From an uncultured Enterocloster sp. (GTDB lineage: Bacteria; Bacillota; Clostridia; Lachnospirales; Lachnospiraceae): DNA of 9,025 bases. The stretch's first letter is position 1; each line of letters begins with the position of its first letter. This document shows positions 1 through 6,495 of the stretch, piece after piece. Made by a program: the position numbers and the translations under genes. Location: positions 1 to 9,025 of the forward strand of contig CALWMT010000091.1 of the NCBI GenBank assembly GCA_944382045.1. The letters run 5' to 3'. A model generated the notes under the pieces. That model saw only the letters and a list, made by a program, of their open reading frames with translations, was not told the DNA's origin and made no database searches.

Positions 1-36
1 TAGACGCCGAGGTGAGAAAGAAATAGCAATACATAA

Positions 37-65
37 TTGACAACCAGCAGAATCCTGGTTATACT
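37..65 (+). promoter_or_regulatory. Sigma-A promoter of the Bmp transporter operon
   Basis: The -35 box TTGACA (37-42) is a perfect consensus match. It is followed by a 17-bp spacer and the -10 box TATACT (60-65), one base from consensus. Transcription would begin around 70-74, leaving a leader of about 120 nt before the lipoprotein start at 194. This is the only strong promoter I see upstream of the five-gene operon. No operator palindrome stands out around it. Confidence 0.8.
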
Positions 66-116
66 TACCATGTATCAGCGATTTACACTACACGTTTTTG
101 ATGGGACAGAAAGCGA

Positions 117-160
117 CTGCGTCAGGGATATTTGGACAAGCCAGACCTGGCGCATTTTTA
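117..160 (+). terminator. Terminator-like hairpin in the operon leader (possible attenuator)
   Basis: Positions 118-126 can pair with 146-154 in a 9-bp stem with one G-U pair and a 19-nt loop. Five T residues follow directly (155-159). This has the form of an intrinsic terminator placed before the first gene, as in attenuators and transcriptional riboswitches. A competing pairing of CCAGA (141-145) with TCTGG (161-165) would break the stem. I could not match the leader to a known riboswitch class; the conserved purine riboswitch core is not visible. Confidence 0.4.
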
Positions 161-166
161 TCTGGA

Positions 167-186
167 CCATCGCCACATGATGGAGG
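167..186 (+). promoter_or_regulatory. Ribosome binding site partly enclosed in a small hairpin
   Basis: The Shine-Dalgarno GGAGG (182-186) lies 7 nt before the ATG at 194 and fixes that start. CCATC (167-171) can pair with GATGG (179-183) across a 7-nt loop, covering the first two bases of the Shine-Dalgarno. A second GATGG (100-104) earlier in the leader could compete for the same CCATC. The pairing is seen in the sequence; a regulatory role is inference. Confidence 0.4.
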
Positions 187-193
187 AGAGATT

Positions 194-1489
194 ATGAGAC
201 TGAGAAAAGCAGCAAGCGCAGCACTGGCAGGCATGATGGTTCTGTCACTGGCAGCCTGCGGTTCCTCTTCTGAGGAGACCACCGCAGCTGAGACACAGGC
301 GGCGGAGACCACCGCAGCGGCTGAGGCCGAGGACACACAGGCCGCTTCCGAGGAGGCAGCCGAGGAGACCGAGGCTCCTGCTGGGGAGGGCATTGCTCCT
401 GAGGATTTGAAGGTGGGCTTTGTCTACATAGGCGATGAGAATGAGGGCTATACGGCCGCGCACTACGAGGGCGCCAAGGAGATGCAGGAGGCTCTGGGGC
501 TTTCGGATGACCAGCTCATCGTAAAGTGGAATATCCCCGAGGACGAGACCGCAGCGGATGCGGCTATGGACCTGGCGGACCAGGGATGCCAGATTGTATT
601 CGCAAACAGCTTTGGACATGAGTCCTATATCATTGAGGCTGCCAAGGAGTATCCGGATGTGCAGTTCTGCCATGCAACCGGCTTCCAGGCTGCCACAAGC
701 GGCTTATCCAATATGCACAACTATTTTACTTCTATCTACGAGGCCCGCTATGTGTCCGGCGTGGTGGCCGGCCTTAAGCTGAACCAGATGATTGAGGATG
801 GCACTATCACAGAGGATACCTGCAAGATTGGCTATGTGGGCGCTTACCCCTACGCAGAGGTAATCAGCGGCTACACCTCCTTCTTCCTGGGCGCCCGCTC
901 TGTATGCCCCAGCGCTACCATGGAAGTGAAGTACACCAACAGCTGGGCAAGCTTCGACCTGGAGAAGGAAGCGGCTGACGCTCTGATTTCTGACGGCTGC
1001 GTGCTCATCAGCCAGCATGCGGACACCACGGGAGCTCCCACCGCCTGCGAGGCAGCCGGCGTTCCCTGCGTGGGCTACAATATTTCTATGATTGCCACAG
1101 CTCCCACCCAGGCACTGACCTCCGCGTCCAATGACTGGGGCGCATATGTGACCTACGCTGTGCAGTGCATGGTTGACGGAACCCCCATCCCGGTTGACTG
1201 GTGCAAGGGCTTCTCTGACGGCGCAGTGCGCATCACCGAGTTAAATGAGGCTGCGGTTGCTCCTGGAACTGCCGAGAAGGTGGAAGAGGTAGAGGCTCAG
1301 CTGGCATCCGGCGAGCTCCATGTGTTTGACACCTCCACCTGGACGGTGAACGGTGAGACACTGACTACCTACAAGAAGGAGGGAAGCGACCTGGAGTACA
1401 TCTCCGACGGCTATTTCCATGAGTCCGAGTTTGCTTCCGCCCCCGCGTTTGATATTCTGATTGATGGAATTACCACCATTGACAACTAA
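194..1489 (+). CDS. Bmp-family ABC transporter substrate-binding lipoprotein
   Basis: Predicted extracytoplasmic receptor of a Bmp/PnrA-type importer (Pfam Bmp family), which typically binds nucleosides or purine-like ligands; the exact ligand cannot be read from sequence. The 431-aa product starts with a lipoprotein signal peptide: MRLRK, a hydrophobic core, and lipobox LAAC with Cys22 as the lipidated residue. An Ala/Glu/Thr-rich flexible linker follows to about residue 68. The ligand-binding fold begins at about residue 73 with KVGFVYIGDENEGY. Further family landmarks are GHESYIIEAAKEYPDVQF (141-158), EARYVSGVVAGL (183-194), IGYVGAYPYAEV (212-223) and SQHADTTG (273-280). A longer reading from TTG at 98 lacks a Shine-Dalgarno and would bury the signal peptide, so ATG 194 is preferred. 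It has nine cysteines besides Cys22, many for an exported protein. It is first in the operon and separated from the ATPase gene by a strong hairpin. Confidence 0.93.
   Translation: MRLRKAASAALAGMMVLSLAACGSSSEETTAAETQAAETTAAAEAEDTQAASEEAAEETEAPAGEGIAPEDLKVGFVYIGDENEGYTAAHYEGAKEMQEALGLSDDQLIVKWNIPEDETAADAAMDLADQGCQIVFANSFGHESYIIEAAKEYPDVQFCHATGFQAATSGLSNMHNYFTSIYEARYVSGVVAGLKLNQMIEDGTITEDTCKIGYVGAYPYAEVISGYTSFFLGARSVCPSATMEVKYTNSWASFDLEKEAADALISDGCVLISQHADTTGAPTACEAAGVPCVGYNISMIATAPTQALTSASNDWGAYVTYAVQCMVDGTPIPVDWCKGFSDGAVRITELNEAAVAPGTAEKVEEVEAQLASGELHVFDTSTWTVNGETLTTYKKEGSDLEYISDGYFHESEFASAPAFDILIDGITTIDN
274..318 (+). repeat. In-frame 30-bp-period direct repeat in the lipoprotein linker
   Basis: The 15-mer GGAGACCACCGCAGC occurs exactly at 274-288 and again at 304-318, a period of 30 bp (10 codons). 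It encodes the repeated ETTAA element in the linker after the lipidated cysteine. A shorter related GAGGAGACC appears again near 363. The period keeps the frame, so copy-number change would lengthen or shorten the tether without breaking the protein. Confidence 0.75.
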
Positions 1490-1494
1490 GACAG

Positions 1495-1534
1495 CAGAAA
1501 AGCGGAGCCATTTGTTTCTGGCTCCGCTTTTCTG
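1495..1534 (+). terminator. Strong intercistronic hairpin after the binding-protein gene
   Basis: A perfect 16-bp inverted repeat (1495-1510 with 1519-1534) encloses an 8-nt T-rich loop. It begins 6 nt after the lipoprotein stop. The right arm ends in CTTTTCTG, so the T-run lies inside the stem rather than after it. It probably acts as a partial terminator or as an RNA-stabilising 3' end. Hairpins of this kind between a binding-protein gene and the transporter genes commonly give higher levels of the binding protein. Confidence 0.75.
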
Positions 1535-1621
1535 GGCAGATGGTAAACTGGCTGCAAGAGAAGAAAAATGAGTCCGGGCGGCGCAGGCGTTCCTGCTGCT
1601 GCCGGAACGGTTACGAGGAAT

Positions 1622-1626
1622 GGAGG
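1622..1626 (+). promoter_or_regulatory. Ribosome binding site that fixes the ATPase start
   Basis: GGAGG sits 7 nt before the ATG at 1634. An in-frame ATG at 1568 would add 22 residues rich in Gly, Ala and Pro, but has only a weak purine-rich stretch before it. The ATP-binding fold begins shortly after the 1634 start, so 1634 is preferred. Confidence 0.75.
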
Positions 1627-1633
1627 TCTGCCG

Positions 1634-3166
1634 ATGAGCAGGGAAGCAGCAATCGAGCTGAAAAACATTACAAAACGGTTCGGCAAGGTGACGGCCAACG
1701 ATAAGGTCTGTCTGTCCGTGCGCCGGGGAGAGATTCTTTCCGTTTTAGGGGAGAACGGAAGCGGGAAGACCACTCTCATGAACATGATATCCGGCATTTA
1801 TTATCCGGATGAGGGACAGATATTTGTAAATGGGAGAGAGGTTTCCATCCGCTCGCCCAAGGACTCCTTTGCCTTGGGAATCGGCATGATTCATCAGCAC
1901 TTTAAGCTGGTTGACGTGCTCACCGCTGCGGAAAATATCATTCTGGGACTTCCGGGAAGGGAAGTGCTGGACATGAAGGCTGTGTCCGCCAGGATTCGGG
2001 AGCTGACGGAGCGGTATGGCTTTGAGCTGGACCCGGACCAGAAGATTTATGCCATGTCCGTGTCCCAGAAGCAGACGGTGGAGATTGTGAAGCTGCTTTA
2101 CCGCGGGGTGGATATCCTGATTTTGGATGAGCCCACGGCGGTGCTCACCCCTCAGGAGACCGAGAAGCTCTTTGCTGTGCTGCGGAACATGCGGGAGGCC
2201 GGCCATTCCATTATCATTATCACCCACAAGCTCCACGAGGTGCTGGCTCTGTCTGACCGGGTTTCCGTGCTCCGCAAGGGCCAGTATGTGGGAACCGTGG
2301 AGACGGCCCAGGCCACGGAGGCTTCCCTGACGGAGATGATGGTGGGCAAGAAGGTGGATTTAAATATCGAGCGGCCTGAGCCTGTGGACCCCCAGCTGCG
2401 GCTTAAGGCGGAGGGTCTTACCTGTGTGGATAAGGAAGGGGTGAAGACGCTGGATTCCGTGTCCTTCACCGCTATGAGCGGGGAGATACTGGGCATAGCG
2501 GGCATTGCCGGAAGCGGCCAGAAGGAGCTTTTGGAGTCCATTGCCGGACTTCAGGCTCTGAGCGCTGGCTCCATCACCTACTATCCGCCGGAGGGCGGGG
2601 AGAGGAATCTGGCGGGAATGTCCGCCGCGGCCATCAGCAATCTGGGCGTGAAGCTTTCCTTTGTGCCGGAGGACCGCCTGGGCATGGGCCTGGTGGGCTC
2701 CATGGATATGACGGACAACATGATGCTTAGGGGCTACCGGGGCGGACGGCCCTTCTTCGCGGACAGGAAGCGGCCGAAGAATCTGGCGGAGCACATCATC
2801 GAGGAGCTGGAGGTGGTGACGCCGGGGGTGAGCACACCGGTGCGCAAGCTCTCCGGCGGCAACGTGCAGAAGGTCCTGGTGGGCCGGGAGATTTCCTCCA
2901 ACCCCAAGGTCCTTATGGTGGCCTACCCGGTGCGGGGACTGGATATCAATTCCTCCTACACCATTTATCACCTGCTCAATGAGCAGAAAAAGCAGGGGGC
3001 GGCGGTTATCTGCGTGGGCGAGGACCTGGATGTTCTCCTGGAGCTCTGCGACCGGATTCTGGTGCTCTGCGGCGGAAGGGTCAGCGGAATCGTGGACGGC
3101 CGGACCGCCTCCAAGGAGCAGATTGGACTTATGATGACGAGGATGGGAGGCGGACAGGATGCGTAG
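1634..3166 (+). CDS. Bmp-type ABC transporter ATP-binding protein (two fused ATPase domains)
   Basis: Energises import; 510 aa, the usual size for the fused double-ATPase subunit of this class (relatives include B. subtilis NupO/YufO). Domain 1 has Walker A GENGSGKTT (39-47), a Q-loop at MIHQH (86-89), Walker B ILILDEP (161-167) with the catalytic Glu166, and the H-loop His198. Its signature reads SVSQKQ, with Ser where canonical LSGGQ has its second Gly. Domain 2 has a degenerate P-loop (G290-K297, GIAGSGQK), a canonical LSGGN signature (406-410), and a Walker B region PKVLMVAYP (424-432) with Tyr431 in place of the catalytic Glu. This is consistent with an asymmetric pair in which one composite site hydrolyses ATP. 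The gene's last 8 nt overlap the next gene, implying translational coupling. It follows the 1495-1534 hairpin, so expression is probably lower than that of the lipoprotein. Confidence 0.95.
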   Translation: MSREAAIELKNITKRFGKVTANDKVCLSVRRGEILSVLGENGSGKTTLMNMISGIYYPDEGQIFVNGREVSIRSPKDSFALGIGMIHQHFKLVDVLTAAENIILGLPGREVLDMKAVSARIRELTERYGFELDPDQKIYAMSVSQKQTVEIVKLLYRGVDILILDEPTAVLTPQETEKLFAVLRNMREAGHSIIIITHKLHEVLALSDRVSVLRKGQYVGTVETAQATEASLTEMMVGKKVDLNIERPEPVDPQLRLKAEGLTCVDKEGVKTLDSVSFTAMSGEILGIAGIAGSGQKELLESIAGLQALSAGSITYYPPEGGERNLAGMSAAAISNLGVKLSFVPEDRLGMGLVGSMDMTDNMMLRGYRGGRPFFADRKRPKNLAEHIIEELEVVTPGVSTPVRKLSGGNVQKVLVGREISSNPKVLMVAYPVRGLDINSSYTIYHLLNEQKKQGAAVICVGEDLDVLLELCDRILVLCGGRVSGIVDGRTASKEQIGLMMTRMGGGQDA

Positions 3167-4283
3167 AGAACAGACAGCTGTTTCCAACAAGGAGCCTTTG
3201 ATGCACATTTCCAAGCGGGATGAAATTGAGATGTGGAAGGCCTGGGCCATCCGGGGGGCGGCGGTGCTTCTCTCCCTGGTGGTCTGTGCAGGGGTGATTG
3301 TGGCTCTCACGGGCTTAAACCCCCTGGAGGTTTACAAGGGAGTATTTGACGGAGCGGTGGGAAGCAAGCGCAGGACCTGGATGACCATTCGGGATACCCT
3401 GGTGCTTCTGTGCATCGCTATCGGCATTACCCCGGCCTTCAAGATGCGGTTCTGGAATATCGGCGCGGAGGGCCAGGTGCTGATTGGCGGCGTGGCGTCG
3501 GCTGCCATGATGATTTATCTGGGGGACAGCCTTCCGGCCTTTGTCCTTCTGCCCATGATGCTTATCGGGAGCGCCCTGGCGGCCATGGTATGGGGCGCTG
3601 TCCCTGCATTTTTTAAGGCCAACTGGAATACCAATGAGACGCTGTTTACCCTGATGATGAATTATGTGGCGATGCAGGTCATCACGGTGTGCATCATTTT
3701 CTGGGAGAATCCCAAGGGCTCAAACTCTGTGGGAACCATCAATTCCTCCACCAGGGGCGGATGGATTCCGGAGCTCTTCGGCCTGGACTATGGATGGAAC
3801 CTGATTATCGTTTTGGCGCTGACCCTTGCCATGTTCGTGTATCTGAAATACAGCAAGCAGGGATATGAGATTGCCGTGGTGGGCGAGAGTGAGAACACGG
3901 CCCGGTACGCGGGCATCAATGTGAAGCGGGTGATTCTCAGGACGATGGCTCTGTCCGGCGCTATCTGCGGCATTGCGGGCTTTATCATTGTCAGCGGCGC
4001 CAGCCATACCATTTCCACAAGCACAGCGGGAGGCCGGGGCTTTACTGCCATCATCGTGTCCTGGCTCAGCAAGTTCAACCCATTTGCTATGATTCTGGTA
4101 TCCTTCTTCCTGGTGTTCATGCAGAAGGGAGCGGGACAGATTGCTTCCCAGTTTAATCTGAATGAGAATGCCTCGGATGTTATCACGGGCATCATCCTGT
4201 TCTTTATACTGGGCTGTGAGTTCTTTATCAATTACCGGGTCGGCATGCGGGGCCGCCGGAGCGCGGGAAAGGAGGAAGCATAG
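3159..4283 (+). CDS. Bmp-type ABC transporter permease 1
   Basis: Membrane subunit of the importer, of the branched-chain/Bmp permease superfamily (relatives: B. subtilis NupP/YufP); 374 aa from this start. Hydrophobic segments lie at about 32-52, 80-95, 104-121, 126-152, 162-182, 213-228, 263-281, 294-321 and 340-359. The motif GESENTARYAGINVKR (242-257) is the cytoplasmic coupling loop typical of the family. The C-terminus is short and basic (RGRRSAGK). Two starts are plausible: ATG 3159 with GGAGG (3146-3150) 8 nt upstream, overlapping the ATPase gene, and ATG 3201 with AAGGAG (3189-3194) 6 nt upstream, giving 360 aa beginning MHISKRDE. The family N-terminus often begins close to an ISKRD-like stretch, so the shorter form is a real alternative. 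The next permease gene follows after 3 nt. Confidence 0.93.
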   Translation: MRREQTAVSNKEPLMHISKRDEIEMWKAWAIRGAAVLLSLVVCAGVIVALTGLNPLEVYKGVFDGAVGSKRRTWMTIRDTLVLLCIAIGITPAFKMRFWNIGAEGQVLIGGVASAAMMIYLGDSLPAFVLLPMMLIGSALAAMVWGAVPAFFKANWNTNETLFTLMMNYVAMQVITVCIIFWENPKGSNSVGTINSSTRGGWIPELFGLDYGWNLIIVLALTLAMFVYLKYSKQGYEIAVVGESENTARYAGINVKRVILRTMALSGAICGIAGFIIVSGASHTISTSTAGGRGFTAIIVSWLSKFNPFAMILVSFFLVFMQKGAGQIASQFNLNENASDVITGIILFFILGCEFFINYRVGMRGRRSAGKEEA

Positions 4284-4286
4284 GGT

Positions 4287-5267
4287 ATGGGATTTTTGGT
4301 GATTTTTATTCAGAAGGCCATCGGCCAGGGAATCGGAATTCTCTACGGGGCCCTGGGGGAGATTCTGACGGAGAAGTCAGGAAATTTGAACCTGGGCATT
4401 CCAGGGATGATGTACATGGGAGGCATCGCCGGACTGATTGGGGCGTTTTTGTATGAAAATTCTGTGGAGGCACCCAACGGATTTGTGGGCCTGCTGATTT
4501 CCTTTGTGTGTGCCTTTGTCTGCGCGGCTCTGGGCGGGCTGGTGTACAGCGTGCTCACCATCACGCTGCGGGCCAACCAGAACGTGACGGGCCTCGCCCT
4601 GACCACCTTCGGCGTGGGGTTTGGAAACTTTTTCGGCGGCTCCCTGGCCAAGCTTGCGGGCGGCGTGGGACAGATTTCTGTGGCTGCCACAGGTGCGGCG
4701 TATAAGACGCCGGTTCCCGGCCTCTCCGGCCTGGGAGTGGTGGGTGAGCTTTTGTTCTCCTACGGCTTTCTCACCTATCTGGCTGTTCTCTTAGCCATCG
4801 CTATGGCATTTTTCCTGGGGCGGACCCGCAGGGGCCTGAACCTGCGGGCAGTGGGCGAGAGCCCGGCCACAGCGGACGCTGCGGGCATCAATGTGACGGC
4901 CTACAAGTATCTGGCCACCTGTCTGGGGGGCGGCATCAGCGGCCTGGGCGGCCTGTATTTTGTTATGGAGTATTCCGGAGGAACCTGGACCAACAACGGC
5001 TTCGGCGACCGGGGATGGCTTGCCATCGCGCTGGTTATCTTTGCCCTGTGGAAGCCGGTGAATGCCATCTGGGGGTCCTTCCTTTTTGGCGGACTTTATA
5101 TCCTGTATCTGTATATACCGGGGCTGGACCGGGGGGCCCAGGAGGTCTTCAAGGCCCTTCCCTATGTGGTGACCATTGTGGTGCTGGTGATTACCAGCCT
5201 CAGGAAGAAGCGGGAGCACCAGCCGCCGGCAAGTCTGGGACTGGCGTATTTTAGAGAGGAGAGATAG
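4287..5267 (+). CDS. Bmp-type ABC transporter permease 2
   Basis: Second channel subunit (relatives: B. subtilis NupQ/YufQ); 326 aa, usual for the family. The N-terminal GALGEILTEKSGNLNLGIPG (21-40) is a strong family marker, and GESPATADAAGINV (190-203) is the coupling loop that contacts the ATPase. Hydrophobic segments lie at about 3-20, 39-56, 66-93, 102-120, 158-177, 207-228, 243-257, 261-277 and 291-304, ending in a basic cytoplasmic tail. ATG 4287 has GGAGG at 4271-4275, 11 nt upstream, inside the end of the previous gene. It lies 3 nt after the first permease and 4 nt before the next gene, so these three are surely one transcript. Confidence 0.93.
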   Translation: MGFLVIFIQKAIGQGIGILYGALGEILTEKSGNLNLGIPGMMYMGGIAGLIGAFLYENSVEAPNGFVGLLISFVCAFVCAALGGLVYSVLTITLRANQNVTGLALTTFGVGFGNFFGGSLAKLAGGVGQISVAATGAAYKTPVPGLSGLGVVGELLFSYGFLTYLAVLLAIAMAFFLGRTRRGLNLRAVGESPATADAAGINVTAYKYLATCLGGGISGLGGLYFVMEYSGGTWTNNGFGDRGWLAIALVIFALWKPVNAIWGSFLFGGLYILYLYIPGLDRGAQEVFKALPYVVTIVVLVITSLRKKREHQPPASLGLAYFREER

Positions 5268-5271
5268 GGCG

Positions 5272-5694
5272 ATGTTAAAGGATACAGTGATGAAGTATTA
5301 TCTGGAGCAGGACTATAACTGCGCGGAGAGCATTATCCGCGGGGCAAATGAATATTATGGGCTGGGGCTGGACGAGAAGGCGCTTCTGGCCTTTGGCGGA
5401 TTTGGGGCAGGCTGCTATGCCGGCCGGCTGTGCGGCGCCTGTGCCGGGGGCATAGCGGCTGTTTCCAGCAAATATATCCACACCCGCGCCCACGCGGAGG
5501 AGCTGGCGCAGAAGCGGGTGGAGGCGTTTGTGAAGGCCTTCATGGAAATACTGGGAAGCGACCTCTGCGCAGAGCTCAAGGAGCACTATTGGGACGGGGC
5601 GCTGGATAGGGGCCGGTGCAGGAAGACAGTGGAGCTGGCTGCCGGCGTGCTGGAGCAGAAGATGGAGGAGTATAGGGCGGAGGATGAGGCGTGA
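5272..5694 (+). CDS. C_GCAxxG_C_C family protein
   Basis: Small 140-aa soluble protein with no signal peptide or membrane segment. It matches the C_GCAxxG_C_C family (annotated by a conserved cysteine pattern, function unknown). It has Cys17 in DYNCAES, a Gly-rich block FGGFGAGCYAGRLCGACAGG (41-60) with Cys48, Cys54 and Cys57, then Cys99 (GSDLC) and Cys116 (GRC) in a helical C-terminal half. The family is suspected of redox or metal binding because of the cysteines; that is not proven. Start ATG 5272 has AGGAG at 5257-5261. It lies 4 nt after permease 2 and is followed by the operon terminator, so it is co-transcribed with the importer. That placement suggests it handles the imported compound or senses redox state, but this is inference. 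Confidence 0.85.
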   Translation: MLKDTVMKYYLEQDYNCAESIIRGANEYYGLGLDEKALLAFGGFGAGCYAGRLCGACAGGIAAVSSKYIHTRAHAEELAQKRVEAFVKAFMEILGSDLCAELKEHYWDGALDRGRCRKTVELAAGVLEQKMEEYRAEDEA

Positions 5695-5753
5695 GCGGAA
5701 GCGGGCGCTGACGCGGGATGCGTCTTCGCAGAAATTAGAGATAGGCAAGAGGG

Positions 5754-5794
5754 AACACCACCGGCTGGAGCAGGATGAGGCCGGTGGTGTTTTT
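5754..5794 (+). terminator. Rho-independent terminator of the transporter operon
   Basis: A perfect 12-bp stem (5754-5765 with 5780-5791) has a 14-nt loop and ends in five T residues (5790-5794). It lies 59 nt after the stop of the fifth gene. The opposite strand has no T-run after the stem, so it should act only on + strand transcripts. Confidence 0.9.
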
Positions 5795-5836
5795 AACAGA
5801 AATGGGCAGTCTGGAGGGAGTGCGTACAAAGGGGAA

Positions 5837-6125
5837 ATGAGGGCGGAGTACTATTTCCGGATAGAAGCAGAAGGAGAACACCCAGAGGGATCTATGGTTG
5901 TTGGAGAACATACGGGAATAGGATATAATCCAGACGTGACGTGTTTTTTGGTTTCGATCCAAATTGGCCGGGATTTTTGCTTATGTGCTGTCAGGCGGTT
6001 GAAGAATTCGGGGGAGATAATGTTAGTGATGCCACAGTATGGGGGAGTGCATTGGACTTAAACCAGACAATAGAACTGATTGATGATAAGGTTGTTGAAC
6101 ATATTAATAAAGGATCTGCACGCAG
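5837..6125 (+). pseudogene. Frameshifted, 3'-truncated hypothetical gene fragment
   Basis: An ATG at 5837 opens a protein-like frame (MRAEYYFRIEAEGEHPEGS...) that as read gives 74 aa, stopping at 6061. At the six-T run 5944-5949 the more protein-like sequence moves to another frame (FFGFDPNWPGFLLMCCQAVE, then ALDLNQTIELIDDKVVEHIN). Restoring one T would join the two into roughly 95 residues. Past about 6120 that second frame becomes Arg/Ser/Cys-rich antisense of the - strand gene, so the original 3' end is missing. I do not recognise the family. Base use is AT-rich (19 of 60 bases G/C at 6061-6120), unlike the operon to the left. The Shine-Dalgarno is poor (AGGGG only 2 nt before the ATG). 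Probably a decayed accessory gene; a sequencing error in the T-run is the alternative. Confidence 0.5.
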
Positions 6126-6495
6126 TCATATCTATCTGGAAAGTGACGCCCTTCTGCTCGTAGGAGCGGACAGACTCTGGCTCCTGTGCTCCTGCTTTTT
6201 TTGCAGAGGCGAATACAGAGGAGGCTCCCTGCATAAGCGTCCCGCCTCCTGCCAGCGCACCCGCAAAAGCGCCTCCCCCGGCAAAAATCGCTGTCAGGAC
6301 CAGGATGATAATTATAAATCCCGCGTGTGCAGGGGCGGGACCTCTTGGCGGCTCAAGGCCCGGAGCCGGGGAAAATCCCGGGTAGGCCTTGGCAATGGTC
6401 ATCCGTTTCCTCCACACAGTGGAAGGGTTCGCCTTTGTCCCGATTTTTGCCGGTTCATAGGAGACATGCCAGGCCCAAGGGTTCTCCCATTCCGG
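6058..6495 (-). pseudogene. Continuation of the membrane-protein frame beyond an amber codon
   Basis: Directly after the TAG at 6496-6498 the same frame stays open for about 145 codons to a TAA at 6058-6060. It reads PEWENPWAWHVSYEPAKIG, then AKAYPGFSPAPG, a Pro-rich stretch, a transmembrane segment GFIIIILVLTAIFAG with a Gly/Ala-rich end, then a polar tail (SVRSYEQKGVTFQID). GC-rich third positions to about 6130 look like real coding. The last 20 or so codons, below about 6120, are AT-rich and probably foreign to the gene. The simplest reading is that the upstream gene once ran through here and a CAG-to-TAG-type change cut it. Alternatively, translation restarts at ATG 6402, which has GGAGG (6409-6413) 6 nt upstream and would give 114 aa. 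Confidence 0.5.

Noticed and set aside
98..193. Upstream TTG start extending the binding protein by 32 residues
   Set aside because: No ribosome binding site precedes it, and it would place a non-hydrophobic extension before a clear lipoprotein signal peptide; ATG 194 has GGAGG 7 nt upstream.
1582..1609. Two overlapping short hairpins (GCAGG/CCTGC and CGTTCC/GGAACG) before the ATPase start
   Set aside because: Stems of only 5-6 bp in a GC-rich stretch with no T-run; could be chance, and neither covers the GGAGG at 1622.
2360..3310. Long - strand open frame opposite the ATPase gene
   Set aside because: It is the antisense of a highly conserved ATPase; its His/Leu/Gln-rich composition is typical of a shadow of a GC-rich gene.
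5710..5724. Small hairpin GACGC/GCGTC after the fifth gene
   Set aside because: Only 5 bp with no T-run; the real terminator is the 12-bp stem at 5754-5794.
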